Shown: positions 43,394 to 52,405 of the stretch, in pieces | Layout of the letters: each line of letters starts with the position of its first letter | Position numbering within the stretch: position 1 is the first letter of the stretch | From: Bradyrhizobium sp. sGM-13 | GTDB lineage: Bacteria > Pseudomonadota > Alphaproteobacteria > Rhizobiales > Xanthobacteraceae | Direction: 5' to 3' | Assembly (NCBI RefSeq): GCF_018398875.1 | Contig: NZ_JAGWDK010000022.1 | Location: 62,001-126,000, forward strand | Length of the DNA: 64,000 nt | Position numbers and translations under genes: made by a program | Notes under the pieces: generated by a model | What the model was told of the DNA's origin: nothing | Database searches by the model: none | What the model saw: only the letters and a program-made list of their open reading frames with translations

Positions 43394-44974
43394 ATGCCAC
43401 TTTCGCAGGCCGCACCGGGCATTATCGGACCGTTCGGAGGGCTCGACGTGCCGTGGCTGCTGCGGATGCGTGCCGAAAGCCGCCGCAACCATCCATTCCT
43501 GATCTGGGCGCCGTTCGAGGGGCCTGCGCGCAACTGGTCTTACGGGGAATTCCACGAGCGCGTCGGCGCGCTTTCCGCTGGCCTCGCCAATCGCGGCGTC
43601 AAGCCCGGCGAATACGTCCTGATCCATCTCGACAATTGCATCGAGGCCATGCTGGCCTGGTTCGCCTGTGTCGAACTCGGCGCGATCGCCGTCACCACTA
43701 ACACCCGCTCGGCGGCAGCCGAGATGGAGTATTTCGCCGGCCATTGCGGCGCGGTCGCCGCCATCACCCAGCCCGCCTACGCCGAGCTGATCTCGGCCAA
43801 TTGCCGCGACCTGCGCTGGATCGCCGTGATTTCGCACGACGCCGGCAGTACGCCCGCGCAAGTCGCGCCGCGCGGCGACAGTTTTGAACAGCTCTTCGCC
43901 GACAGCGCCGACCGGCCGCGCCGCGCCACCGATCCGTTCGCGCCGTGCAGCGTGCAATATACCTCCGGCACCACGTCGCGGCCAAAGGCGGTGCTATGGA
44001 CGCATGCCAACGCATTGTGGGGCGCCAAGATCAATGCCGCGCATGAGGACCTGCATGCTGGCGACGTGCACCAGACCTATCTGCCGCTGTTTCACACCAA
44101 CGCGCTGGCCTATTCGATGCTGGCATCGCTGTGGGTCGGCGCGACCTGCGTGATCCAGCCGCGGTTTTCGGCCAGCCGCTTCTGGGGCGTGGCGCTCGAG
44201 CACAACTGCACCTGGACCTCGACGATTCCCTTCTGCATGAAGGCGCTGCTGGAACACGAGATCCCGAAGAACCACAACTTCCGGCTCTGGGGCACCGCGG
44301 TATCCGAGCCGCCGCCGTTTGTCGCCTTCAGCGTCAAGACGATCGGCTGGTGGGGCATGACGGAGACCATCACCCACGGCATCGTCGGCGAAGTCGACCA
44401 GCCCAATACGCCGATGTCGATCGGCCGCGCGGCGCCGGAATATCAGATCCGCATCGTCGAGGACGACGGCACACCGACTGAAGTCGGCGGCACCGGCAAT
44501 CTCCTGATCAAGGGCATTCCCGGCCTGTCGCTGTTTTCAGAATACCTCCACAACGAAAAAGCCACGCGCGAGAGTTTCGACGAGCACGGCTATTTCATCA
44601 CCGGCGACCGCGTCACGCTGCTCGAGAACGGTTTCATCCGGTTCGGCGACCGTACCAAGGACATGCTGAAGGTCGGCGGCGAGAACGTCGCGGCCTCCGA
44701 AATCGAACAGGTAATCGCGGTGGTGCCCGGCGTGCGCGAGGCCGCGGTGGTGGCAAAGAAGCACCCGATGCTGGATGAAGTGCCGGTGGTCTTCATCATT
44801 CCGCAGGCCGGTGTCGCGGGCGCACCGGCCGATCTCCATGATACAGTGACGGCCGCCTGCAGAACCGCCCTCGCCGACTTCAAGGTTCCGCGCGAAATTC
44901 ACTTCGTCGACGACATGCCGCGCTCGACGCTGGAGAAGGTGGCAAAAGCGGAATTGCGGAAGATGCTAGGGTGA
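43394..44974 (+). CDS. AMP-dependent acyl-CoA synthetase/ligase
   Basis: The 526-residue ligase has the P-loop YTSGTTSRPKAVLWTH, WWGMTE (A5), the hinge and adenylate motif YFITGDRV, then RTKDMLKVGGENVAASEIE (A8), and a C-terminal Lys in LEKVAKAELRK. It would adenylate a carboxylic acid and load it on CoA. The pocket does not reveal the substrate. GGGAGGA lies 5 nt before the ATG. It may be co-transcribed with the VOC gene. Confidence 0.93.
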   Translation: MPLSQAAPGIIGPFGGLDVPWLLRMRAESRRNHPFLIWAPFEGPARNWSYGEFHERVGALSAGLANRGVKPGEYVLIHLDNCIEAMLAWFACVELGAIAVTTNTRSAAAEMEYFAGHCGAVAAITQPAYAELISANCRDLRWIAVISHDAGSTPAQVAPRGDSFEQLFADSADRPRRATDPFAPCSVQYTSGTTSRPKAVLWTHANALWGAKINAAHEDLHAGDVHQTYLPLFHTNALAYSMLASLWVGATCVIQPRFSASRFWGVALEHNCTWTSTIPFCMKALLEHEIPKNHNFRLWGTAVSEPPPFVAFSVKTIGWWGMTETITHGIVGEVDQPNTPMSIGRAAPEYQIRIVEDDGTPTEVGGTGNLLIKGIPGLSLFSEYLHNEKATRESFDEHGYFITGDRVTLLENGFIRFGDRTKDMLKVGGENVAASEIEQVIAVVPGVREAAVVAKKHPMLDEVPVVFIIPQAGVAGAPADLHDTVTAACRTALADFKVPREIHFVDDMPRSTLEKVAKAELRKMLG

Positions 44975-44983
44975 GAGCGGCTC

Positions 44984-45080
44984 GTAGGGTGGGCAAAGGG
45001 CGCAGCGCCGTGCCCACCATTGGTCGGCAACGGTGCAAGTGATGGTGGGCACGGCGCAAACGCGCCTTTGCCCACCCTAC
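44984..45080. repeat. Palindromic intergenic repeat, family B, copy 2
   Basis: It shares the 15-nt arms of copy 1 (GTAGGGTGGGCAAAG and CTTTGCCCACCCTAC), with an inner GTGCCCACCAT/ATGGTGGGCAC hairpin. It lies between the convergent ligase and HD-GYP genes. Confidence 0.88.
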
Positions 45081-45096
45081 TGACCGGACCGCGGAA

Positions 45097-46194
45097 TCAA
45101 TAATACCCGAAGGCCACCGGGCGGAAGGCGTGCAGCAGATGCTGGTCGAGCTTGTCGCCCATTTCTTCCATCATCCCGTAGGCCCGGGCGTGGGTGAACT
45201 GCAGCCGGTAGGCGCGCTTCTCGACGAGGGCCGCGTAGATATCCACGATCGTGGTCAGCCTCACGATGTCGCTGATCTCCTTGCCGCTCAGGCCGTTGGG
45301 ATAGCCGGTGCCGTCGAGAAATTCATGGTGGTGTAGCACCACGTCGAGCATTTCGGGCGGGAAGCCGCCTTGCGCGGACAGCGCGTCGTAGCCGCGGCGC
45401 GGATGCTGGCGCATCTCTTCCATCTCTTCCAGCGTCAACGGGCCCGGCTTATCCAGGATCGCCACCGGAATGAACGCCTTGCCGACGTCGTGTAGCAGGG
45501 CCGCGCGGGCGAGACGGCGCTGGTCGTCGTCTCGCATGCCGAGATGCTGCGCATACGCCACCGCAAAACCGGTGACGAAGAGACAATGGCGATAGCTGCC
45601 GGTGTGGTGGCAGCCGACCGCCGTCAACCATTCCCGCAAGGACGAGTGCTTGATCGCCTTGAGAATCTTGCTCTCGGCCTCGATGATGTCGCTGAACTTT
45701 AGGGGAACGCCGGCCGGAAGCTTTTCGAAGATCTTGACCATCACGGCATGCGCCGCCTCGACGCCCCGGTTGAGCGCCTTGCCGCGATCGGTTTCGTCGT
45801 AGCCGTCGCTGTCCGGAAACGCGGCGCGGATCCGCTGCAGGATGCCTTGTGCATCGAACGGCCGCGCGATCGTGTCGGTGGCGCCGAGCGCCCAGGCCTG
45901 CATCGATCCGTGGTGAAGCGCGTCCGCCAGCACGAACAGCCGCGGCATCTCGCGATAGGCCTCGGCCCGCAGCTTGTTGCGCACCAGTTGCACGCTTTCG
46001 GCGGAACGCAGGTTGATGTCGACCACGATGCCCGCCAGATCCCGTTCCGGGCTGTCGGGAATGTCGGAAGTCGCGATGGTGTCGACCTGACCGACGGACC
46101 GCAAAATGCTGGCGAGTTCGCTGCTCTGATCGCTCCGATCCGAAGCGAGCAACAGCCGGCGCCTGGTCGAAGTCTTGTTGGTTGCGGATGTCAT
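45097..46194 (-). CDS. HD-GYP phosphodiesterase with receiver-like N-terminus
   Basis: The 365-residue protein has a receiver-like domain (about 12-125) with a possible phosphoacceptor Asp (GIVVDINLR) but Arg in place of the conserved Lys (ARPFD). The C-terminal HD-GYP domain (about 190-340) is intact: LLHDVGKAFIP, then HPRRGYDAL, HHHEFLDGTGYP and IVDIYAAL. It should hydrolyse cyclic-di-GMP. With the two GGDEF/EAL proteins it is the third c-di-GMP enzyme in the window. A perfect 16-bp palindrome lies 100 bp upstream. Confidence 0.9.
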   Translation of the reverse strand: MTSATNKTSTRRRLLLASDRSDQSSELASILRSVGQVDTIATSDIPDSPERDLAGIVVDINLRSAESVQLVRNKLRAEAYREMPRLFVLADALHHGSMQAWALGATDTIARPFDAQGILQRIRAAFPDSDGYDETDRGKALNRGVEAAHAVMVKIFEKLPAGVPLKFSDIIEAESKILKAIKHSSLREWLTAVGCHHTGSYRHCLFVTGFAVAYAQHLGMRDDDQRRLARAALLHDVGKAFIPVAILDKPGPLTLEEMEEMRQHPRRGYDALSAQGGFPPEMLDVVLHHHEFLDGTGYPNGLSGKEISDIVRLTTIVDIYAALVEKRAYRLQFTHARAYGMMEEMGDKLDQHLLHAFRPVAFGYY

Positions 46195-46293
46195 GAAACC
46201 CCAGACCCCTAGCGATGATGACTTGCAACCGAGGCTAGCGGATAAGGGGTTCCCCGGGGCTTAAGAGGCATCGTGAACATAGGCTAATGTGAA

Positions 46294-46309
46294 CGCTAAA
46301 ATTTTAGCG
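46294..46309. promoter_or_regulatory. Perfect 16-bp palindrome upstream of the HD-GYP gene
   Basis: CGCTAAAATTTTAGCG is perfectly self-complementary. It lies 100 bp before the HD-GYP start, in an otherwise GC-rich spacer. Directly beside it are two GTGAAC units separated by 10 bp (near 46273-46294). These may be a regulator site. Confidence 0.5.
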
Positions 46310-46445
46310 ATCTGGTTCGCGATGCACCGCACCCGCGACGTTATCATCCGCGAAAGCGGATGTGTTTGCGGGGCATTGGCATGCGATTGGCCACGTCGTT
46401 GCGCGTGAGCCGCGCCGTTGGGTCTGAAGATGGCGCGTGAAACGA

Positions 46446-47258
46446 CTATACCGGCAGCCCCATTTGCTTACGAAGGCTCTTGTCGAACATGCGCTCGGGA
46501 ACAAAGCGGCGCAGCACGCTCACCCGGCCAGCCATCTTACCGCACGTGTATCGGTGACGAGGCGATGCTGTAGTCGCCGCCTCAACCACTCTCGTCGCGA
46601 CGACTTCGGGCCTATCCGCCGTCTTCATCACTTCCTGCAGAACCGCGACCGCCCGTGTTCGCGCCGAGCGGTATGCATGCAGTGCCTGATCCGGAAGCAC
46701 CATGTTCTGTTCGAAGGAAGTGCTGGTATACGCCGGTTCCAGCAAGCAAACGCGGATGCCGAAGCTCCGCACCTCGTGATCGAGAGATTCCGAATAACCT
46801 TCGAGAGCATGCTTTGTGGAGGCGTAGAGCGCCGAGAACGGCGCCGGTATCAGGCCAAGCACCGAACTTATATTGATGATCCTTCCACCCTGCCGAGCCC
46901 GCATATGCGGCAACACCGCATTGCTCATGCGCATGACTCCGAACAGGTTTACGTCGAACAGCGCCTGGGCTTGACCGATTGACGATTCCTCGGCTCCGCC
47001 CATCAGGCCCGTCCCGGCGTTGTTGACCAAAACGTCGATCCTGCCCGTCGTATCGAGCACCTTGTCGACGGCAAGCTTCACTGAACCGTCATCGGTCACA
47101 TCGCAGGCGACCATCGCAATGCCGTCGGGCCCGCTTGCGGCCATCCGTCGACTGGTGCCGAACACGCGAAATCCGGCCTCGCGCAAGGCCTTTGCTGAAG
47201 CCAACCCAATGCCCGTGGAAGCCCCGGTCACAATCGCCACTCTACCGTCTTGCCGCAT
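46446..47258 (-). CDS. SDR-family oxidoreductase
   Basis: The 270-residue protein has the cofactor loop TGASTGIGLASAKAL, NNAGTG, and catalytic residues in ISSVLGL and YASTKHALEGYSESL. The C-terminal SFGIRVCLLEPAYT is like fungal and bacterial ketoreductases acting on hydroxysteroid- or retinol-like substrates, but the substrate is unknown. The ATG at 47258 has GGAGGTTCTC upstream and so is preferred over an ATG four codons earlier. It is divergent from a TetR gene, which probably controls it. Confidence 0.9.
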   Translation of the reverse strand: MRQDGRVAIVTGASTGIGLASAKALREAGFRVFGTSRRMAASGPDGIAMVACDVTDDGSVKLAVDKVLDTTGRIDVLVNNAGTGLMGGAEESSIGQAQALFDVNLFGVMRMSNAVLPHMRARQGGRIINISSVLGLIPAPFSALYASTKHALEGYSESLDHEVRSFGIRVCLLEPAYTSTSFEQNMVLPDQALHAYRSARTRAVAVLQEVMKTADRPEVVATRVVEAATTASPRHRYTCGKMAGRVSVLRRFVPERMFDKSLRKQMGLPV

Positions 47259-47307
47259 GAGAACCTCCATGGACGCATTGAACAGCCGTTTAAATTAAAG
47301 TATAAAT

Positions 47308-47323
47308 ATCATATGATGATCAT
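47308..47323. promoter_or_regulatory. Candidate TetR operator between SDR and TetR genes
   Basis: In an AT-rich 93-bp spacer, ATCATATGAT (47308-47317) is a perfect palindrome overlapping a second one, ATGATCAT (47316-47323). It is centred about 35-50 bp from both start codons, where TetR repressors of divergent genes often bind. Confidence 0.45.
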
Positions 47324-47351
47324 AATTCAATAGGCGGCCGGAGGACCCACT

Positions 47352-47963
47352 ATGCGCTACGCCAAGGGGCAAAAAGAAACCTCACACCAGCGAATCGTGA
47401 AGGCTGCAGCGAAAAGGTTCAGACGGGACGGCATTGCCGCCGCCGGAATGACCGGGATCATGGCGGAGGCAGGACTGACGAACGGCGGGTTCTACTCGCA
47501 CTTCCGCTCGAAGAGCGACCTGGTCAGGGAAGGCCTGGAGCGAGCGCTCGCCGACCAACTGCAAAGCCTGGCCGAACCCGACCCCAAGCCGGACGCATTA
47601 GCTCACCTGATCCGTTCTTATTTGTCTCAGCATCATCGTGATCGGCCCGGCACCGGGTGCGCCTCCGCGGCGCTACTGCCCGAAATTGCCCGCCAGCCCC
47701 TCTCCGTCCGGAAGGCTTACACCGCTCGGTTACGCACGCTCATCGAGCAGATGGCGCGACGGTTGCCGCAGGGGAACTCCATCCCCGAAGCCCAGGATAC
47801 AGCGACCGCGATCCTTGCCCTCTTCATCGGGACGCTTCAGCTTTCGCGCGCCGTCGATGACCCAAAGTTGTCAGACGCCATGCTTGCTGCGGGCATTCGT
47901 GCGGCAACGGCGCTTGCCGGCTTGGCCGACGGTTCTGTCGAACATGAAGGCGTACAAGGATGA
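47352..47963 (+). CDS. TetR-family transcriptional regulator
   Basis: The 203-residue protein begins with the HTH (about 10-55): RIVKAAAKRFRRDGIAAAGM, GIMAEAGLTNGGFYSHFRSK. The C-terminal part is a TetR_C-type ligand domain (HHRDRPGTGCASAALLPEIA). GGAGGA precedes the ATG. The divergent SDR gene is the likely target; expression would rise when the enzyme's substrate is bound. Confidence 0.9.
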   Translation: MRYAKGQKETSHQRIVKAAAKRFRRDGIAAAGMTGIMAEAGLTNGGFYSHFRSKSDLVREGLERALADQLQSLAEPDPKPDALAHLIRSYLSQHHRDRPGTGCASAALLPEIARQPLSVRKAYTARLRTLIEQMARRLPQGNSIPEAQDTATAILALFIGTLQLSRAVDDPKLSDAMLAAGIRAATALAGLADGSVEHEGVQG

Positions 47964-48161
47964 AATATTAAAAGCGGTGGAGATCGCGAACCGATGCGCG
48001 CCGCTGTTTTGCTCATCGTGGAGTAATTCGGGCCGTCGTCAACAAGCGGTCATTGCCTTGTCAATGCGCTGATATGCCCCTCGCTTTCCGCATTTCCCAT
48101 TCGCGAGCAGATCGCGCTAGGATGCCGCCGACAGTTGCATGGGAACTCCCAGGGAGCCGCA

Positions 48162-48950
48162 ATGCCGACGATCGATCGCGACGGGGTCCGCATCTATTAC
48201 GAGGTTCACGGCTCCGGCCCACCGTTGCTCTTGACCCACGGCTATTCATCGACCAGTGGGATGTGGCAGGGACAGATCGCGGCCTTGTCGAAGCATTACA
48301 AGCTCGTGCTGTGGGACATGCGCGGCCACGGCCAATCCGATTATCCCAGTGATCCCGCAGCCTATAGCGAAGCGCTGACGGTTGCCGACATGGCGGCGCT
48401 GCTTGACGCCGTCGGCACCGAGAACGCGATCGTCGGCGGGCTCTCGCTGGGCGGCTACATGTCGCTGGCGTTCTACCGCGCTCATCCAAACCGCGTCCGC
48501 GCGCTGCTGATCATTGATACCGGCCCAGGATTCAAAAAGGACGAGGCGCGCGAGGTCTGGAACAAGCGCGCGCACGATACCGGCGACCGCTTCGAGCGCG
48601 AGGGCCTGGAGGTTTTGAAATCGGCCAGCCGCGAACGCTCCAGCGTCATCCATCGCGATGCCTCGGGACTGGCGCGCGCCGCGCGCGGCATGCTGATCCA
48701 GCGCGATGCCCGCGTGATCGAATCACTACCCCATATCAAGGTGCCGTCGCTGATCGTGGTCGGCGCCGACGACACCCCGTTCCTCGCCGCTTCTGACTAT
48801 ATGGCGGCCAAGATTCCGGGTGCGCAGAAGGTGGTGATCCCGGCTGCCGGCCATGCCGTCAACATCGACCAGCCGCAGGGCTTCATCGACGCGGTGCTGC
48901 CGTTCCTCGACAGCCTTGATGCCAAGGCACCCCAGAAGGCCGCGTCATGA
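48162..48950 (+). CDS. Alpha/beta-hydrolase
   Basis: The 262-residue hydrolase has an HGYSS oxyanion motif, DMRGHGQSD, the nucleophile elbow GGLSLGG with Ser95, an acid in VVGADDTPF and His in PAAGHAVNID. It resembles 3-oxoadipate enol-lactonase and related esterases. The ATG at 48162 has AGGGAG upstream, better than the start at 48135. It overlaps the next gene by 4 bp (ATGA). Confidence 0.9.
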   Translation: MPTIDRDGVRIYYEVHGSGPPLLLTHGYSSTSGMWQGQIAALSKHYKLVLWDMRGHGQSDYPSDPAAYSEALTVADMAALLDAVGTENAIVGGLSLGGYMSLAFYRAHPNRVRALLIIDTGPGFKKDEAREVWNKRAHDTGDRFEREGLEVLKSASRERSSVIHRDASGLARAARGMLIQRDARVIESLPHIKVPSLIVVGADDTPFLAASDYMAAKIPGAQKVVIPAAGHAVNIDQPQGFIDAVLPFLDSLDAKAPQKAAS

Positions 48951-49291
48951 AGACAGCGGCGGTCGCCCTCGCCCTTATCGCAAGCAGCTTCACGCAAGCG
49001 GCCGCGCAGCACTTGCCGCCGATCGGCGGCCCCTACCCGCCACCGTTCACCGAGACGCTGTCGAACAACATCCCGCTGGCGTTTGGCATGGAGGCGGATG
49101 AAGCCGCACGCGCGCTCGGCGTCCCGCTCAACTACATCAGGGGCCGTCCCGGCGATGAAATCTTTCTCGCGTTCCGCAACGTCGGCGGCAGCGGGCTGTT
49201 CTACAAGAAGGACCGGCTCTATCTGCAGTTTCGTAAGGGCAGGCTGGCCGGCTGGAAGGGCGACTGGGGTCACAATTGGATATGGCAGTAG
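48947..49291 (+). CDS. Small exported hypothetical protein
   Basis: The 114-residue protein has a signal peptide (MKTAAVALALIASSFTQAAA) and a mature domain with GMEADEAARALGVPLNYIRG, GDEIFLAFRNV and LYLQFRKGRLAGWKGDWGHNW. The core recalls the small BamE-like SmpA fold in which a helix-loop is followed by a sheet giving K-x-L-x-L-x-F-x-G-L, but this is a guess. It is translationally coupled to the hydrolase gene. Confidence 0.7.
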   Translation: MKTAAVALALIASSFTQAAAQHLPPIGGPYPPPFTETLSNNIPLAFGMEADEAARALGVPLNYIRGRPGDEIFLAFRNVGGSGLFYKKDRLYLQFRKGRLAGWKGDWGHNWIWQ

Positions 49292-49342
49292 CCGACCCCC
49301 AGAACATCGATCTCGTGCAACTCAAACGCAAATGGATGATCC

Positions 49343-50017
49343 GTGGGACAAGATATCGAACTGACGGCTTCGGACGGCTTCAAACTGGGCGGCTATCGCG
49401 CCGATCCGGCTGGCGCGCCGAAAGCGGCGATCGTCGTGATCCAGGAGATTTTTGGCGTCAACCACCACATCCGCTCGGTGTGCGACCGATTGGCGGGCGA
49501 AGGCTATGTCGCGATTGCGCCGTCGATTTTCGATCGCACGCAACCGAACTTCCAATGCGGCTATTCGCCTGACGAGATTGCAAACGCACGAAAGTTCATC
49601 GCCAATCCGGATTGGGCCGCGATGCTGCGCGATACCCAAGCCGGGATCGACGCCGTGAAGGATGTCGGCCCGGTCGGCATCATCGGCTTCTGCCTCGGCG
49701 GCAGCCTCGCCTATGCGGCAGCGACCAAGCTGTCGGGCTTGTCTGCCGCGGTCGGCTATTACGGCGGCGCTGTTGTCCGCTTTGCCGACGAGAAGCCGCA
49801 AGTGCCGACGCAATTGCATTTCGGCGAAAAGGATGCGGGCATTCCGCTAACCGACGTCGAAACCATCAAGGCCAAGCGGCCGGAGGTCGAAGTCCATCTC
49901 TATCCCGGCGCGCAGCATGGCTTTCACTGCGACGAACGCGCCAGCTACGACAAGGCCAGCGCCGACATTGCCTGGCCGCGCAGCCTGGCGTTTTTCGGCA
50001 AGCATTTGAGCAAATAG
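49343..50017 (+). CDS. Dienelactone hydrolase family protein
   Basis: The 224-residue protein has the dienelactone hydrolase triad: Cys117 in GFCLGG, Glu35 in VIQEIFG which orients Cys, an Asp in FGEKDAGIP and His in GAQHGFHCD. It would open cyclic esters such as dienelactones in aromatic breakdown. The GTG start has only a weak ribosome site. It lies 51 bp after the exported protein gene, so hydrolase, exported protein and this gene may be one operon. Confidence 0.9.
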   Translation: MGQDIELTASDGFKLGGYRADPAGAPKAAIVVIQEIFGVNHHIRSVCDRLAGEGYVAIAPSIFDRTQPNFQCGYSPDEIANARKFIANPDWAAMLRDTQAGIDAVKDVGPVGIIGFCLGGSLAYAAATKLSGLSAAVGYYGGAVVRFADEKPQVPTQLHFGEKDAGIPLTDVETIKAKRPEVEVHLYPGAQHGFHCDERASYDKASADIAWPRSLAFFGKHLSK

Positions 50018-50033
50018 CGCGCAAATCTCTCCG

Positions 50034-50117
50034 CCGTCATTCCGGGGCGATGCGAAGCATCGAACCCGGAATCTCGAGATTCCGGGTCTGGTCCTTCGGA
50101 CCATCCCGGAATGACGG
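50034..50117. repeat. Palindromic intergenic repeat, family C, copy 3
   Basis: Outer arms CCGTCATTCCGGGG and ATCCCGGAATGACGG enclose GATGCGAAGCATC, GAATCTCGAGATTC and GGTCCTTCGGACC hairpins. It lies between the convergent dienelactone hydrolase and Bug genes. Confidence 0.85.
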
Positions 50118-50132
50118 CTTGCAACTAACGCC

Positions 50133-51140
50133 TCACTCGCCCTTGACGCCGGTTGCCTTCACGACATCGGCCCACCGCTCGTAATCGCGGCGCAGGACTT
50201 TCTCGAACGTTTCCGCCGATCCGCCCACGGGCACGAGGCTGAGCGTCTCGATCCCGGCGACACCCTCGGGCGAGGCGATGATGCGGGCGAGTTCGTCGGA
50301 AAGCTTCGTCACGATCTCCTTGGGCGTTGCGGCGGGCACGAACACGCCGAGCCAGCCTTCGATCTCAAAACCGGGGTAACCGAGTTCGGCCATCGTCGGC
50401 ACGTCGGGCAACGCTTTCCTGCGCTTCTCGCCGCCAACCGCCAGCGCCCTGAGCTTGCCCGCCTTGATTTGCGAGCTCGCCGTGGTCAGGTCCTGGAACG
50501 CCGAAGTAACCGTGTTGGCGAGCAAGTCGTTCGTCAGAGGAGCCGAGCCGCGATAGGGGACATGGGTCATGTCGATATTGGCGGTCTTCTTGAGCAATTC
50601 GCCGTAGAGGTGAGACGTCGTGGCGTTGCCGAAGGTGCCGTAAGGCTTGCCGGGGTTCGCCTTGGCATAATCGATCAGCTCCTTGACGGACTTGATCGGC
50701 TGCTGCTCGGGAACCACCAGAACGATCGTCGACAGCGCGATCTGGGTGACCGGCGCGAGATCCTTGAAGACATCGTAGGGCAGCTTCGTAACGAGGCTCG
50801 GCGCCTGAATGATCTGCGTAATGCCGACCAGCACGGTGTAACCATCTGGCTGTGCCTTGGCCACGTAGTCGTTGCCGACCACGCCGCCGCCGCCCGACTT
50901 GTTCTCCACGAGGACGGTCTGCTTCCACGACTCCGACAGCTTGTTGGCAAGCAGACGGGCGAGCACGTCGGTGGCGCCGCCCGCAGGATAGGGCACCACG
51001 AATGTGATGCGGCGGCTCGGATAGGGATCCGCCGCCGATGCTTGATGCGAAGAGGCACACAAGGCTGTCAGGGCGATGGACGCAAGCAACGCAAAAGCAG
51101 TCGCCGCGCGCACCATGCGGACCGGCAAATGATGGTTCAT
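50133..51140 (-). CDS. Bug-family tripartite tricarboxylate transporter binding protein
   Basis: The 335-residue protein has a long basic signal peptide (hydrophobic core AFALLASIALTALC) and the TctC/Bug motifs YPSRRITFVVPYPAGGATDV, VENKSGGGGVVGNDY, PYGTFGNATTSHLYGELL, and GWLGVFVPAATPKEI. The ATG at 51140 has GGAG 6 nt upstream. As with the other Bug gene, no membrane partner is adjacent. Confidence 0.92.
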   Translation of the reverse strand: MNHHLPVRMVRAATAFALLASIALTALCASSHQASAADPYPSRRITFVVPYPAGGATDVLARLLANKLSESWKQTVLVENKSGGGGVVGNDYVAKAQPDGYTVLVGITQIIQAPSLVTKLPYDVFKDLAPVTQIALSTIVLVVPEQQPIKSVKELIDYAKANPGKPYGTFGNATTSHLYGELLKKTANIDMTHVPYRGSAPLTNDLLANTVTSAFQDLTTASSQIKAGKLRALAVGGEKRRKALPDVPTMAELGYPGFEIEGWLGVFVPAATPKEIVTKLSDELARIIASPEGVAGIETLSLVPVGGSAETFEKVLRRDYERWADVVKATGVKGE

Positions 51141-51510
51141 AGTCAACTCCGGATTGCAGGCACTCTACCGACAAGCCGGCGCGCCTCGATTGAACGGCGG
51201 CTTTCTACATCGCTGCAGCGCAAGATGGAACATGGTTTCGAACGCTTTCAGCGCATAGCGCCAATTCATCGCACCGACCCGGTCCGACGCTGCTGCAGGG
51301 CGCCATGGCACGTGCGGAACCGCACGACTGCCACCGCAAGTTAGATCGCTCTGTCGGATTGATTCCGCAATATGATGCAGTGCGCAGCGTTCTGCGCTGA
51401 CGCGAAACGGATGGTGAATTTTCTTGGTCAAATGCAAGGCATTTGCCTGACGCAAGTGCTCAAGAAAAGAACCGGCTCAAAATGACCGCATGATGAAAGG
51501 GCGCTGCGCT
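51141..51510. other. 370-bp intergenic region
   Basis: No gene or repeat family could be recognised. A short minus frame inside it (MNWRYALKAFETMF) is open but lacks a ribosome site. Confidence 0.5.
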
Positions 51511-52272
51511 TTAGAACCAGCGCTCGCTGACCAGCACGGTGTCGCCGGGGCTGATCGGGCTGCCTTGCGGAACGACGAAGCGCGACGTGCCGGACGCATC
51601 GGTGTGGGTGACCGTGACGCTGTCGCGGCGGGCGCGCGGCGAGAAGCCGCCGGCGATCGCCACCGCGCTCTCGACCGTCATGTTCGGGACGTAGGGATAT
51701 TGCCCGGGTGCTGCGACCTCGCCGAGGATGAAGAAGGGCCGATAGGCTTCGATCTCGACGGCGACCGATGGTTCCCTGATAAAGCCGGCGCGCAGTTTTG
51801 CTGAAATCTCCGCCGCCAGTCCCGCCGTGGTGCGGCCGCGCGCCCGCACCGAACCGATCAGCGGCATCGTGATCGCGCCGCCGGCGTCGATCGCGTAGGT
51901 GTTGGTCAGGCCCTCCTGGCCATAGACGACGACGCGCAGCTTGTCGCCGGCATCGAGATGATAGGCCGCGTCGTATCGCATGGGCGCGGGTTCGGCATGG
52001 GCGGCAGGCGCGGCAACAACGGCCGGTGCCGGTGCCGTGCGTGGCGCCGCGGCAAAGGCGGCGCGAAGCGCGCCAATGGCGCCGCCATTGGAATCGACCG
52101 CGGCCGTCCGCGGCGGCGGACTGTTGGGCTGGCCATAGGCCATCTGGTCGAGATCGCCTTGCGGCGCGACCGCAACCGGCCCGGTCGTGCGCATGCAGCC
52201 CGACAGCGCGAGCGCGGTGATGATCGCAGTGATCGGTATTCGAAACGCGCGCACAACCCGCACCCAGGCCAT
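51511..52272 (-). CDS. Polysaccharide export lipoprotein (Wza/SLBB family)
   Basis: The 253-residue protein has a lipobox ALSGC with Cys26, a Pro/Ala-rich spacer (about 30-95), then the Poly_export domain (YHLDAGDKLRVVVYGQEGLT; MPLIGSVRARGRTTAGLAAE) and an SLBB unit (FFILGEVAAPGQYPYVPNMT). It should sit in the outer membrane as part of an exopolysaccharide exit channel. It is short relative to Wza and lacks a polymerase, co-polymerase or glycosyltransferase neighbour, so it is an orphan. Confidence 0.88.
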   Translation of the reverse strand: MAWVRVVRAFRIPITAIITALALSGCMRTTGPVAVAPQGDLDQMAYGQPNSPPPRTAAVDSNGGAIGALRAAFAAAPRTAPAPAVVAAPAAHAEPAPMRYDAAYHLDAGDKLRVVVYGQEGLTNTYAIDAGGAITMPLIGSVRARGRTTAGLAAEISAKLRAGFIREPSVAVEIEAYRPFFILGEVAAPGQYPYVPNMTVESAVAIAGGFSPRARRDSVTVTHTDASGTSRFVVPQGSPISPGDTVLVSERWF

Positions 52273-52362
52273 CCCTCAAAGCGAGACATCTCTAGTCTTG
52301 CACCGGGTATGGTTAATAAACGGTTTTTTGGAAGGTGGAGTGAGCAAAGGGAGGAGATGATT

Positions 52363-52389
52363 CCTCTCCCCGTTCTTCACGGGGAGAGG
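52363..52389. repeat. Inverted repeat downstream of msrA
   Basis: Perfect 11-bp arms CCTCTCCCCGT (52363-52373) and ACGGGGAGAGG (52379-52389) around a 5-nt loop form a strong hairpin 17 bp after the msrA stop. There is no U-run, so it is probably a repeat element or an mRNA-stabilising hairpin. Confidence 0.6.
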
Positions 52390-52405
52390 GAGAGAGAAGC
52401 AACAA

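Noticed and set aside
51165..51455. 96-residue minus-strand frame
   Set aside because: No start signal or family likeness; left as an unexplained spacer.
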